A DNA stretch of 64,000 nt. It comes from Fusibacillus kribbianus. GTDB lineage: Bacteria > Bacillota > Clostridia > Lachnospirales > Lachnospiraceae. The translations under genes were made by a program, and so were the position numbers. The DNA lies in contig NZ_JASGBQ010000003.1 of the NCBI RefSeq assembly GCF_030053595.1, positions 1 to 64,000 of the forward strand. The letters are read 5' to 3'. The notes under the pieces are model-generated. The model was not told the origin of the DNA. It made no database searches and saw only the letters and a program-made list of their open reading frames with translations. Of the stretch, positions 40,567 to 49,688 are shown in pieces (the stretch's first letter is position 1; every line of letters begins with the position of its first letter).

Positions 40567-41646
40567 ATGAAGGGCAAAAAACAACTGCAGGACATTGCCG
40601 CTGAGCTGGGTGTATCACGTGCGGCGGTATCCTTTGTTCTGAATAATAAAAAAGGAGTCAGTGACTCGACCCGCGCTGTCATAACTGCCGCTTTGGAACG
40701 ATACGGCTATCATGTAAAAAAAGAACTGCCGGACAGCGGAGAGACTTCTTCCGACTCCAGTCATATTTCACGGAGCATCCGCTTTTTAAAATACAAAAAT
40801 TCTGCCATTCTGGTAGAAGAAAACGGAAATTTTGTCTCTTCCATCATCGATTCCCTGGAGGAAGAATGCCGCAGACTCGGATACAATCTGATCATCACCG
40901 CCTTCGGTCCCGAAAACAGGGAAGAGATCTACAGTATGGTATCCGACAAACCTATGGACGGAATCATTGTTCTTGGCACAGAACTGGACGCTGCGGACCT
41001 GCCCTTTTTTGAACAGCTTCCCGTCCCTGTCATTCTTGTGGATACCCCCGCTCCGGGTCGTTCCTTAAACTGCGTCACCATGAATAACGAAGAGATCGTG
41101 GAAAAGGCCATGGATTATTTTTTCAGTCTGGGCCACCGGGAGATCGGCTACCTGCACAGTTCCATGAATACCGGCAATTTCCGCGTCCGGATGCAGGGCT
41201 ATCTGAATGCTCTTGCCCGACTCGGGCTGGATTATAAAAAGGAACAGGTGTATTCCATCACCCCGTCTATGACAGGTGCCTACCAGGAAATGAACTCGCT
41301 TCTGGAAGAAGGCGCCGATATACCGTCGGCACTTCTGGCTGACAACGACATGATCGCCCTGGGCTGCAGCCGCGCCCTGAAGGATAACGGCCGCCGGCTT
41401 CCCGACGACTGCTCCATTGTCGGCATTGATGATATCTCCTTCAGTGCCATCTGCTCGCCGCCTCTGACCTCCGTGCGGATTCCCTGCAAGGAGCTTGGCG
41501 CACAGGTCGTGCAGCTTCTTCACTATAAACTGACACATCCCCACACTGCTCCCACCAAAATTCTGGTGGACGGTGAACTGATCGTAAGAGGCAGCGCAGC
41601 TCCTGTAAAAAAGGAACCTCACACCCCCAGAGACAGCCGGACTTAA
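40567..41646 (+). CDS. LacI-family transcriptional regulator (second)
   Basis: This 359-residue repressor has an N-terminal helix-turn-helix (KKQLQDIAAELGVSRAAVSF), then a ligand domain: VEENGNFVSSIIDSLEEECRR, MDGIIVLGTEL, GHREIGYLHSS and ALLADNDMIALG. The ATG at 40567 follows GGAG; a long in-frame extension upstream lies over the leader and is not used. It is divergent from the Dha kinase/isomerase operon, which it probably controls. Confidence 0.9.
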   Translation: MKGKKQLQDIAAELGVSRAAVSFVLNNKKGVSDSTRAVITAALERYGYHVKKELPDSGETSSDSSHISRSIRFLKYKNSAILVEENGNFVSSIIDSLEEECRRLGYNLIITAFGPENREEIYSMVSDKPMDGIIVLGTELDAADLPFFEQLPVPVILVDTPAPGRSLNCVTMNNEEIVEKAMDYFFSLGHREIGYLHSSMNTGNFRVRMQGYLNALARLGLDYKKEQVYSITPSMTGAYQEMNSLLEEGADIPSALLADNDMIALGCSRALKDNGRRLPDDCSIVGIDDISFSAICSPPLTSVRIPCKELGAQVVQLLHYKLTHPHTAPTKILVDGELIVRGSAAPVKKEPHTPRDSRT

Positions 41647-41721
41647 AACCAAAAGGAAACCGCGCCGGCATAAACCGACGCGGCATCAGCTTAATATTTT
41701 TCATCGACAGAAAGCATCCGA

Positions 41722-42684
41722 TTAATTGACTTTCTGAATGGAATCAGAATGAAACTTCAGAGAGTACTGAATTTCATGAGGTGTTCCCATAGCTGTCGTA
41801 TCAGCCAGCACTGCGATATTCCAGTCAAAAACCTCCACTGGAAGTTCAAAGGCAGAATTCCCTTCGCTGTTGATAGGAAGATACTGTTCCTTCCCAATCT
41901 TCATATAATCATAATTCTTGCTGCTCCAGATGATCGTGGCATAAGCCCTGCCTTCTGCGACTGTAAACTTTGCCGGCGATTCCACACTGGCTTTTCCGGA
42001 GCCTCCGATCAGAGCCACCTCAACGGTATACTCTCCGTCTTCCAGCCCCAGTACATCTGTCGTCGTGACAACCCCCTCATTAAAAGCTTCTGTGGGAAGT
42101 GAGTCTGCACGGAACAGAATCGTTCTGTCGTACCATTTTTCCTTCTTTTTGCTGAATGCGGCACAATTCAACGGTTTGTCAAGTGCCTCCACAGGAACCT
42201 CAAAGGTATGAACGCCATTCTTCTCCTCGAAAGAAATATAAGAATCCTCCGAAGCTTTCACAGCTTCTTCACCGCTTCCCATGTATACATACAGATAACC
42301 GGTTCCTCCCATAGTCATGACAGCCGTCATCTGCCCTTCTTTTACCGTAAGCTCACAGCTCTCAATTTTGAACATGGCAGAGCTGCAGTCTACATTCACC
42401 TCATAGCTTCCGTCCTTTACCTGGTCTCCGGTAATAGGAATCATCGTTTCATCACCTACTGCCAGAGTTTCCGCCATCTCATCCGAGGAAGCCACCTTGT
42501 TACTTCCTGTTTCAGCCGTTTCTGTCTCTGTAGCAGTTGCCTCTGATGCTTCCGTCTCTGCCGCAGACGTGGATTCCTCTGCAGATGCAGATGTCGTTTC
42601 GCCTGTGTTTTTGCTTCCACATCCGGAAAGCAGAAGAATTCCGGCCAGCATCACTGCCAATCCGTATTTCGCAAGTTTTTTCAT
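41722..42684 (-). CDS. Lipoprotein with two tandem beta-rich repeats, in a cobalamin-controlled operon
   Basis: The 320-residue protein starts with a signal sequence and lipobox LLLSGCGSK, followed by a Thr/Glu/Ser-rich linker. Two repeats follow, each with a DGxYxV start (DGSYEVNVDC and DGEYTVEVAL), a VKEGQMTAVM or VAEGRAYATI strand and a PVEALD or PVEVFD end. The pattern recalls NEAT-type haem- or metal-binding domains, but this is only a similarity of layout. It follows a CbiK-like lipoprotein and lies behind a cobalamin riboswitch, so a role in cobalt, haem or corrinoid handling at the surface is inferred. Confidence 0.7.
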   Translation of the reverse strand: MKKLAKYGLAVMLAGILLLSGCGSKNTGETTSASAEESTSAAETEASEATATETETAETGSNKVASSDEMAETLAVGDETMIPITGDQVKDGSYEVNVDCSSAMFKIESCELTVKEGQMTAVMTMGGTGYLYVYMGSGEEAVKASEDSYISFEEKNGVHTFEVPVEALDKPLNCAAFSKKKEKWYDRTILFRADSLPTEAFNEGVVTTTDVLGLEDGEYTVEVALIGGSGKASVESPAKFTVAEGRAYATIIWSSKNYDYMKIGKEQYLPINSEGNSAFELPVEVFDWNIAVLADTTAMGTPHEIQYSLKFHSDSIQKVN

Positions 42685-42737
42685 TTCAAAGCCATTCTCT
42701 TTCTCTATTTTTCCGCCGCTGCAGGCCACGTCCAATA

Positions 42738-43775
42738 TCAGTCTGCGATAGAATCAATTGCTTCCTGTGCATGCTGCACGAACAGTTCCTGGATAGCAGG
42801 AAGCTCACCAAGCCCCTTGATCACGCATTCGACTTCATAGCCGGCATCTTCAAAAACTGTTTTCCAGCTTCCTTCCTCATCACCTGCCATATCATTGTTT
42901 GCATGATCACCGGCAACGATCATCAGCGGCTGAAGAACGACCTTCTTATAATCGCCTTCTTTAACGGCAGCAAGTACGTCATCCAGGGAAGGCGCCGCCT
43001 CAACCGTTCCTATAAAATAGTTTTCGTAACCGGCTTCAGTCATCATATCCTGCATCTTCGCATATACCTGATTGGACTCAGCCTCAGTGCCATGGCCCAT
43101 AAAGCAGATTGCTGTTTCCCCGTCATCATACTGAGTTGTCGCTTCTGTGATTGCCTTAACTACAGCATCGAAATCCTCGTCGCTGGTAAGCAGCGGTTCG
43201 CCGATGGCAACCTTCTCAAAAGAATCCGCATATGTGGCGACCTCATCCACAACATCATTATACTCCAGACCGTTCATGAGGTGGGTCGGCTGAATCACCA
43301 GATTCTTAACGCCATTGGCAACAGCACGATCCAGTGCCTCAGTCACATTGTCTATGGTAACATTGTCACGGCTTTTCACATGGTCAATGATGATCTGGCT
43401 GGTAAAGCCGCGTCTTACAGACCATTCAGGAAAAGCTTTTTCAATAGCCTCCTCGATGGCACCGATGGTAAGCCGACGGTTGTCGTTGAAGCTGGTTCCA
43501 AAGCTGATTACCATGAGTTCGTCTTCCCCGATCTCGTCCTGATTTCTCGTGTTGTCAAGGGACGCGTCACCGGTGTCATAGTTTTCCTCATCCTCGTCTT
43601 CTTCCGCTGTAGTTTCAGCTGTTGTTGTCTCCTCCGCTTTTTGGGTTTCCACCGCAGTGGTTTCCTCCTTCGTGGTCTCCGCCGCAGTTGTTTCCTCCTT
43701 TTTGCTTCCACAGCCGCTTAAAACAGCCGCCGTAAGCATTACTGCCGCAAGCAGTACACTAAACTTTTTGCACAT
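42738..43775 (-). CDS. CbiK-type chelatase, exported as a lipoprotein
   Basis: This 345-residue protein has a signal sequence with lipobox VLSGCGSK and a Thr/Glu-rich linker (residues 25-70), then a full CbiK domain: ISFGTSFNDNR, QPTHLMNGLEY, CFMGHGTEAESNQVY and QPLMIVAGDHANNDMAG, including the two active-site histidines. CbiK inserts cobalt into sirohydrochlorin. An extracellular form could load or sequester metal or carry tetrapyrrole. MCKKFSVLL at 43775 follows GGAGG. First gene behind a cobalamin riboswitch. Confidence 0.85.
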   Translation of the reverse strand: MCKKFSVLLAAVMLTAAVLSGCGSKKEETTAAETTKEETTAVETQKAEETTTAETTAEEDEDEENYDTGDASLDNTRNQDEIGEDELMVISFGTSFNDNRRLTIGAIEEAIEKAFPEWSVRRGFTSQIIIDHVKSRDNVTIDNVTEALDRAVANGVKNLVIQPTHLMNGLEYNDVVDEVATYADSFEKVAIGEPLLTSDEDFDAVVKAITEATTQYDDGETAICFMGHGTEAESNQVYAKMQDMMTEAGYENYFIGTVEAAPSLDDVLAAVKEGDYKKVVLQPLMIVAGDHANNDMAGDEEGSWKTVFEDAGYEVECVIKGLGELPAIQELFVQHAQEAIDSIAD

Positions 43776-43870
43776 TCTTTTTTCCTCCTGTTTTCTTTCT
43801 CTGATGTATATGAATTTTTTCATCAGCAATTCCAGGTACAGGAAAAAGGCACACAAAGTCTATCTGCCAT

Positions 43871-43900
43871 AAAAAAAACCTTTACTCTCATCAAGTAAAG
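43871..43900 (-). terminator. Riboswitch expression-platform terminator
   Basis: On the minus strand CTTTACT and AGTAAAG form a 7-bp stem, followed by eight T. It lies between the cobalamin aptamer and the CbiK-like gene, as expected for transcription control. Confidence 0.8.
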
Positions 43901-43984
43901 ACCTCTCAATCGCACACAGAAAAAAGCTCCGTACAGGCGCATTTTTCAATTTCGGTTAGTCAGTTACTCGTGACCGGGATTTCC

Positions 43985-44165
43985 CCGCACCTACGACTGG
44001 CAGGTTTCCTGACTCATAAGCACCCATGTAAAATCACCTTCCCAGCCTTTCGGCCAGTGGCTGTGTCCAAACACCGGATTTTACACCGCTTATTCACAGT
44101 GACGAGTTCGTACAGGACTTACACCTGTTTCCCTTTTACCTGCTCCCAGAGCAGCACCAGACGTT
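43985..44165 (-). promoter_or_regulatory. Cobalamin riboswitch
   Basis: The minus strand contains the conserved parts of the B12 aptamer in order: GGGAAACAGGTGTAAGTCC, then AGCCACTGG, GGGAAGG and the B12 box AGTCAGGAAACCTGCC (43999-44014). A terminator follows at 43871-43900. High cobalamin should switch off the two lipoprotein genes downstream. Confidence 0.93.
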
Positions 44166-44259
44166 TCTTATTCAATTTTGCGTAATTAATATAACACTTT
44201 GTTAATTAAATTGCAAGTTCTTTTATCTGAATTCTTTTCCTTCAGGAAACCAGAAAAAA

Positions 44260-44287
44260 ACGCGGCATACCCTGAGATATACCGCGT
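44260..44287 (-). terminator. Terminator after rplL
   Basis: ACGCGGTATA and TATGCCGCGT (one mismatch) form a 10-bp stem followed by seven T on the minus strand, 33 bp past the rplL stop codon. It ends the ribosomal operon. Confidence 0.9.
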
Positions 44288-44319
44288 TCATTCTTTCACT
44301 CTGACGAATCAGGAAATTC

Positions 44320-44694
44320 TTATTTAAGAGTAACCTTAGCGCCTTCAGCCTCGAGCTTAGACTTAAGCTCCTCAGCCTCTTCCTTGGTAGCCTGAGCCTT
44401 AACAACCTTGGGAGCGCCGTCTACTACTTCCTTAGCTTCCTTCAGGCCAAGACCGGTAGCTTCACGAACAACCTTGATAACCTTAACCTTGTTGGGGCCA
44501 ACCTCGGTCAGCTCAACGTCGAACTCAGTCTTCTCTTCCTCAGCTGCTGCACCAGCACCTGCTGCTGCAACTACAACGCCTGCTGCTGCGGATACACCGA
44601 ACTCTTCCTCACAAGCCTTTACCAGTTCATTTAACTCTAATACGCTTAACTCTTTGATCGCATCAATAAATTCTGCAGTAGTTAACTTTGCCAT
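44320..44694 (-). CDS. rplL: 50S ribosomal protein L7/L12
   Basis: This 124-residue stalk protein has the N-terminal dimerisation part, an Ala/Gly-rich hinge (residues about 36-52) and the C-terminal domain [20 protein letters not shown] that recruits translation factors. GGAGG precedes the ATG. It is the last gene of its operon here; rpoB does not follow. Confidence 0.97.
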   Translation of the reverse strand: MAKLTTAEFIDAIKELSVLELNELVKACEEEFGVSAAAGVVVAAAGAGAAAEEEKTEFDVELTEVGPNKVKVIKVVREATGLGLKEAKEVVDGAPKVVKAQATKEEAEELKSKLEAEGAKVTLK

Positions 44695-44811
44695 TTGATT
44701 TTACCTCCATATATTTTTGTATTTTTCTCAAATAATGTCCTATGATATAACCCGGGATACAGCATCGTGTACACCCGGCACGCCGCCACACTCCGCGCGG
44801 CAGCAGATCAA

Positions 44812-45300
44812 TTACTCTGCCTTTGCCTCTGCAATCTGGTTGAGAACACGAGCCAGATTGGTAATGGGAGACTGGATGCTGCCAAGCAGCTTGCCAAGCA
44901 GTTCTTCTCTTCCGGGGATCGTAGCGATGACCTTGATACCCTCAGCATCATAGTAGGTTCCCTCAACAACACCGGATTTTAACTGCAGCTTGTCTGCCTT
45001 TTTTCCAAACTCGTTCAGAATACGTGCAGGAGCAGTCTCATCTGTAGCGGATGTAGCCAGTGCAGTGGGGCCTTCCAAATCTGCCTTCAGGGGCTCGAAA
45101 GCTGTACCCTGGATTGCGAAGTTAATCATGGTATTTTTGTATACCTTGTAATTAACGCCGGCTTCTCTCAGCTGTTTACGAAGTGCAGTGTCCTGTTCAA
45201 CAGTCAGTCCACGATAATCTACAAGTACTGCAGACTTCGCATCCTTCAGCAGGTTGGAAATCTCTTCCACAACAGGCTGCTTCAGTTCTACCTTTGCCAT
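44812..45300 (-). CDS. rplJ: 50S ribosomal protein L10
   Basis: This 162-residue protein anchors the L7/L12 stalk to 23S rRNA. VLVDYRGLTVEQDTALRKQLR at the start and YKVYKNTMINFAIQGT are typical. AAGGAGG precedes the ATG. L10 controls its own operon through the leader upstream. Confidence 0.97.
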   Translation of the reverse strand: MAKVELKQPVVEEISNLLKDAKSAVLVDYRGLTVEQDTALRKQLREAGVNYKVYKNTMINFAIQGTAFEPLKADLEGPTALATSATDETAPARILNEFGKKADKLQLKSGVVEGTYYDAEGIKVIATIPGREELLGKLLGSIQSPITNLARVLNQIAEAKAE

Positions 45301-45408
45301 TCTTTTTTCCTCCTTATTTTATTTTCTATCGCCGATGCAGCGCTCCGTCACAGACAAAGCATCTGCATACTGAGGTATACCCTGCGCATCCGAACTGCAG
45401 GATATAAA

Positions 45409-45545
45409 AACCCCCGCATGCCAAGACATACGGGGACATAAGGATTCACATCTGTCAACCTCATTTTCCTCGGCAGGCGCTTACGCTTACACCGGATGGT
45501 ACCTGCTGTCTACGGCGAGTGTACGGTTTGGCCGTACCAATATAA
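45409..45545 (-). promoter_or_regulatory. Ribosomal protein L10 leader
   Basis: The 367 bp between rplA and rplJ hold a conserved L10-leader-type sequence on the minus strand, including GCAGGTACCATCCGGTG and CGCCTGCCGAGGAAAATGAGG. It ends in the hairpin CCCCGTATG/CATGCGGGG (45412-45435) with five T. Binding of L10(L12)4 to such leaders stops transcription of rplJL. The rest of this gap (45301-45408 and 45546-45667) shows no gene. Confidence 0.85.
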
Positions 45546-45667
45546 ATTAACACAAAATAATAACTGTGTCAATTTCTTTTTTAAGAAAACAAATCTGTTT
45601 TCTCTGTGAAGCCGTCGGTGCCGGAAGCTCACTGTGATCTTCCGGTACCAACCGGCCTCCATGGCTG

Positions 45668-46363
45668 TTAAGCCATAAACTTCATGGGATTTACCTTCAC
45701 ACCGGGGCCCATGGTGGAAGTCAGAGTCACGCTTCTCAGATACTGGCCCTTCAGTGCGCTGGGTTTTGCTTTTATAATAGCATTCATTAACGTCTGGAAG
45801 TTTTCGGACAACTGCTCCTCGGTGAAGGAAGCCTTGCCCAGCGGTACGTGTACAATATTGGTCTTATCCAGTCTGTACTCGATCTTACCGGCTTTGATAT
45901 CAGCGATAGCCTTTGCCACATCCATGGTAACGGTTCCGGCCTTGGGGTTGGGCATCAGACCCTTCGGTCCGAGTACACGTCCCAGACGGCCAACAACGCC
46001 CATCATGTCGGGAGTAGCAACAACTACATCGAAATCCAGCCAGCCTTCGTTCTGGATCTTCGGGATCAGCTCCTCAGCACCTACATAATCAGCGCCTGCA
46101 GCCTGAGCCTCGTCAGCCTTCGCATTCTTTGCGAACACCAGAACACGAACAGTCTTGCCGGTTCCATGAGGCAGAACAACAGCACCACGGATCTGCTGGT
46201 CAGCGTGACGTCCGTCACAGCCTGTTCTGATATGAGCCTCAATGGTCTCGTCAAACTTTGCAACTGCGGTCTTCTTAACAAGAGCAACCGCTTCTGCCGG
46301 ATCATACTGGATTGTACGGTCAACTAATTTAGCAGCTTCTGCGTATTTCTTTCCTCTTTTCAT
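45668..46363 (-). CDS. rplA: 50S ribosomal protein L1
   Basis: The 231 residues begin [20 protein letters not shown] and contain [33 protein letters not shown] and [10 protein letters not shown], all canonical for L1, which lines the E-site stalk and can repress its own operon. AGGAGG precedes the ATG. Confidence 0.97.
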   Translation of the reverse strand: MKRGKKYAEAAKLVDRTIQYDPAEAVALVKKTAVAKFDETIEAHIRTGCDGRHADQQIRGAVVLPHGTGKTVRVLVFAKNAKADEAQAAGADYVGAEELIPKIQNEGWLDFDVVVATPDMMGVVGRLGRVLGPKGLMPNPKAGTVTMDVAKAIADIKAGKIEYRLDKTNIVHVPLGKASFTEEQLSENFQTLMNAIIKAKPSALKGQYLRSVTLTSTMGPGVKVNPMKFMA

Positions 46364-46426
46364 GAAATAAACCTCCTAGTGGTAATTGCGGGAATATCCC
46401 TCCCACATCTAAATTACATCGTTCAA

Positions 46427-46852
46427 TTAGTCCTCAACTTTAATTCCCATGCTGCGGGCGGTGCCTGCGATCATGCTCATAGCTGCCTCAACGGAAGCTG
46501 CATTTAAATCGGGCATCTTAAGCTCAGCGATCTCCTGGATCTTAGCCTTGGAAATGGTTGCAACCTTATTCTTGTTGGGAACGCCGGAACCGGACTTGAT
46601 ATTGCATGCCTTTTTAAGAAGAACAGCTGCAGGCGGAGTCTTGGTTACGAAGCTGAAGCTTCTGTCCGCATATACAGTGATGACAACGGGGATGATCAGA
46701 TCACCCTTGTCTGCTGTTCTGGCATTGAATTCCTTTGTAAACTGAACAATGTTCACACCGTGCTGACCCAGTGCAGGACCAACCGGCGGAGCGGGTGTTG
46801 CCTTACCAGCAGGAATCTGTAATTTAATATAACCTGTTACTTTCTTTGCCAT
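46427..46852 (-). CDS. rplK: 50S ribosomal protein L11
   Basis: This 141-residue protein binds the GTPase-centre r[38 protein letters not shown] and the C-terminal [11 protein letters not shown]. The ATG at 46852 is spaced correctly from GGAGG; a GTG three codons upstream overlaps that site and is rejected. Confidence 0.97.
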   Translation of the reverse strand: MAKKVTGYIKLQIPAGKATPAPPVGPALGQHGVNIVQFTKEFNARTADKGDLIIPVVITVYADRSFSFVTKTPPAAVLLKKACNIKSGSGVPNKNKVATISKAKIQEIAELKMPDLNAASVEAAMSMIAGTARSMGIKVED

Positions 46853-46965
46853 TTTAGGCACCTCCTAAATACTTGTGGTAACGGACGGGATTCCGTCCCA
46901 AATAACGGCTTAACGCCTCCCACGCGCTGTCCCGGAAGCTCACCAGCCCCGGACAGACGTTTCAG

Positions 46966-47481
46966 TTACATCTTCTTGACTTCTGTGAAATTCAGTTCCA
47001 CCGGAGTTTCCCGGCCGAACATGTCTACATTGATGGTGACACTCTGCTTGCTCTCGTTGATTCCCTTGATGTTGCCCACGGTGCCTTCCCAGGCGCCGGA
47101 GATCACAGTCACCGCATCTCCAAGCTCGAAATCAAGAGCGACCTCGCTGCTCTGGATGCCAAGAGGACACATTTCCTCATCGGAAAGGGGCACGGGCTTG
47201 GATCCCGGTCCCACAAAGCCGGTCACGCCTCTGGTGTTTCTCACGACATACCAGGTTTCGTCATTCATAACCATGTTGATGAGGACATAGCCGGGAAACA
47301 TTTTCTTCTGAACCTGTTTCTTCACGCCATTCTTGACCTCTACGACGTCCTGCATCGGCACGGTTACTTCCAGGATCTGATCATGCAGGTTGCGGTTTTC
47401 TATTGTTTTCTCAATATCGACTTTGACCTTGTTCTCATAACCGGAATAAGTATGAACTACATACCAATTGGCTTCTGACAT
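46966..47481 (-). CDS. nusG: Transcription termination/antitermination factor NusG
   Basis: This 171-residue protein has the NGN domain (WYVVHTYSGYENKVKVDIEK, then MFPGYVLINMVMND) and the C-terminal KOW domain (GDAVTVISGAWEGTVGNIKG). It binds RNA polymerase and links it to Rho or the ribosome. It sits in the usual secE-nusG-rplK order. Confidence 0.97.
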   Translation of the reverse strand: MSEANWYVVHTYSGYENKVKVDIEKTIENRNLHDQILEVTVPMQDVVEVKNGVKKQVQKKMFPGYVLINMVMNDETWYVVRNTRGVTGFVGPGSKPVPLSDEEMCPLGIQSSEVALDFELGDAVTVISGAWEGTVGNIKGINESKQSVTINVDMFGRETPVELNFTEVKKM

Positions 47482-47496
47482 ATCATCACCCTATCC

Positions 47497-47688
47497 TTAT
47501 ATCACGAAATTAATGCCGAATTTAATCACCAAATCCAACAATGCAATAATTGCACCAAGAAATACCGTTGTCAGTACTACTGCGATGGTCTGTCTTGTGA
47601 AAGACTTCTTGTCCGGCCAGATAATTTTCTTAAATTCTGCCTTCAAGCTTTTGAATAAGCTTTTTTTCTTCTTTGCGCTTTCTTCCAT
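47497..47688 (-). CDS. secE: Preprotein translocase subunit SecE
   Basis: This short (63-residue) SecE has a charged N-terminus, the conserved FKKIIWPDKKSFTRQT motif and one membrane segment (VVLTTVFLGAIIALLDLVI). It is a part of the SecYEG channel. Confidence 0.95.
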   Translation of the reverse strand: MEESAKKKKSLFKSLKAEFKKIIWPDKKSFTRQTIAVVLTTVFLGAIIALLDLVIKFGINFVI

Positions 47689-47719
47689 GTCCTTCTCGCT
47701 TTCCTGCCGCAGGTCCCTG

Positions 47720-47869
47720 TTATTTGGTTTCCTTATGCAATGTGTGTGTCTTGCAGAATCTGCAATACTTCTTTGTTTCCATTCTCTCAGGATGTGCTTT
47801 CTTATCCTTCGTCATGTTGTAATTCCGCTGCTTGCATTCCGTACATGCCAATGTAATCCTTACACGCAC
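47720..47869 (-). CDS. rpmG: 50S ribosomal protein L33
   Basis: This 49-residue protein begins with GTG at 47869 ([17 protein letters not shown]) and holds two CxxC pairs, CTEC and CRFC, so it is the zinc-binding form of L33. GAGGTGGAAG precedes the start. rpmG-secE-nusG is a common order. Confidence 0.95.
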   Translation of the reverse strand: MRVRITLACTECKQRNYNMTKDKKAHPERMETKKYCRFCKTHTLHKETK

Positions 47870-48074
47870 AACTTCCACCTCCGTTATTATTTTTGTAATT
47901 CGGGCCAAAAAAAAAGAGCCCTTCGCTTCCATACGCCCATCTACTATACCATAAAAATGACGGCACGTCAAGCCTGAGCGGGCAAAAACTGTGAGTTCCA
48001 TCATGATATCCCGTACAGACAGGCAAAACTGATGCCGTCTGTACAGGATAACAGCTGTAAGAGTTTCAATTTTT

Positions 48075-49412
48075 CTAAATCTGAGGAAACATGGCTGTCG
48101 CAATGGAAAAATAAATGAGAATTGCGGCCGCGTCCACACAGGTAGTGATGAGCGGCGCCGCCATCAGGGCTGGATCCAGCTTACAGCGCTTGGCCAGCAT
48201 AGGCAGGCTGCAGCCAATCAGCTCCGCCAGAGTCACCGTGCAGACCAGAGTCAGGCCAATGAGGAAGGCCAGCCTGAGATCCTGTCCGTACTGAATGTAA
48301 ATGCGGATACCGTTGACAACGGCCAGCGTCGAACTGACGACCGCTGCCACCCGTACCTCTTTCCAGATCACCTTCAGTGCATCCCGAAGGTGAATATCAT
48401 CAATGGCCATTCCGCGGATGATCAGAGCCGAGCTCTGGGAGCCGCAGTTGCCGCTGGTATCCATCAGCATCGGAATAAAGGAGACCAGCACGGGGAGCGC
48501 CGAAAAGGCCGCTTCGTACTTACTGATGATCATGCCCGTAAAGGTCGCCGAAAGCATCAGCACCAGAAGCCAGGGAATCCGGTTCCTCGCATGGCGGAAT
48601 ACGGAGGTTCCGAAATAGGAATCCTCACTGGGAGCCACAGCAGCCATCAGGGTAATATCCTCTGTGGCCTCGTCTTCCATGACCTCCATAGCGTCGTCAA
48701 CCGTGACGATTCCCACCATGCAGCCCTCCTTGTCCACCACCGGAAGGGCAATAAGTCCGTATTTACGTACCAGGTGGGCAGCCGTCTCCTGGTCATCATG
48801 GGTATTGACGGTGATGATGTTGGACTCCATGATCTCTTCCACCGTCTTTCTCTCATCGGAGATCAGCAGAGATTTTGCCGTCACGATCCCAATAAGCTTT
48901 TTATTCTGAATCACATAACAGGTGTAGATCGTCTCGCTGTCGATGCCGACACGGCGGATCTTCTCCAGAGACGCCTTCACTGTCATGGAGGGCTTGAGAT
49001 CCACATACTCCACCGTCATAATGCTGCCGACGCTGTCGTCCGGGTAGCTTAAAATCTGATTGAGCTGCCGCCTCGTCTCCGCATCTGTGTTGGAGAGAAT
49101 CCGTTCCACCACATTTGCCGGCATCTCCTCCAGAAGGTCGGCGGTATCGTCCAGGAACATGTCGTCCAGAACCGCCCGCAGCTCCCGCTCCGTAAGTGCC
49201 TCCACCAGGATCTGCTGTTCTCTCGGTTCCATACAGCTGAAGGTCTCAGCTGCCTCTTCCTTGCCGATCAGTCGGAAAGCCATGATCATCTGCCGCTCCG
49301 GCAATTCTTCCAGAAGCTCAGCCAGATCGACCACATTCACATCGGCAAAGGATTCTTTGATTTTCTTATACTGCTTCTCTGCCAGAAGCTCACAAATCTC
49401 TTTTGCTGTCAT
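48075..49412 (-). CDS. mgtE: Magnesium transporter MgtE
   Basis: This 445-residue channel has an N-terminal helical domain ([31 protein letters not shown]), a pair of CBS domains ([17 protein letters not shown] and [20 protein letters not shown]), and five membrane segments at the C-terminus with [16 protein letters not shown] and [16 protein letters not shown]. Magnesium binding between the domains gates the pore. [17 protein letters not shown] at 49412 is the start. Confidence 0.95.
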   Translation of the reverse strand: MTAKEICELLAEKQYKKIKESFADVNVVDLAELLEELPERQMIMAFRLIGKEEAAETFSCMEPREQQILVEALTERELRAVLDDMFLDDTADLLEEMPANVVERILSNTDAETRRQLNQILSYPDDSVGSIMTVEYVDLKPSMTVKASLEKIRRVGIDSETIYTCYVIQNKKLIGIVTAKSLLISDERKTVEEIMESNIITVNTHDDQETAAHLVRKYGLIALPVVDKEGCMVGIVTVDDAMEVMEDEATEDITLMAAVAPSEDSYFGTSVFRHARNRIPWLLVLMLSATFTGMIISKYEAAFSALPVLVSFIPMLMDTSGNCGSQSSALIIRGMAIDDIHLRDALKVIWKEVRVAAVVSSTLAVVNGIRIYIQYGQDLRLAFLIGLTLVCTVTLAELIGCSLPMLAKRCKLDPALMAAPLITTCVDAAAILIYFSIATAMFPQI

Positions 49413-49598
49413 ATTCTGCCTCCTTTTCGCAGTTTGCCCAATTAACCGCAGTGCAAACAAACCATGAGACAGAAAGGCCTGTATCTATCACAAAAGCATG
49501 GTGAATCTATGGGCCTTCTCTGTCCTGCTTTGTCGGTAACTACCGTCCGAATCCATAAATCCACCACCTTTTCTGAATATTTCTTTTTCAAGAAAAAA

Positions 49599-49626
49599 GG
49601 CATGTCAGTGACAGGTATGACATGCC
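49599..49626 (-). terminator. Terminator after glgP
   Basis: GGCATGTCA (49599-49607) and TGACATGCC (49618-49626) form a 9-bp stem; on the minus strand a run of six T follows, 63 bp past the glgP stop codon. Confidence 0.85.
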
Positions 49627-49688
49627 TTTTCGCTTATTACTTTTATACTATATTTTTCTTTTCCTTGTCAACCAGATTATGTGTAAAA

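Noticed and set aside
43857-44319. A protein-coding frame in the gap before the CbiK-like gene
   Set aside because: Short plus-strand frames here lie over the cobalamin riboswitch, which explains the conserved sequence.
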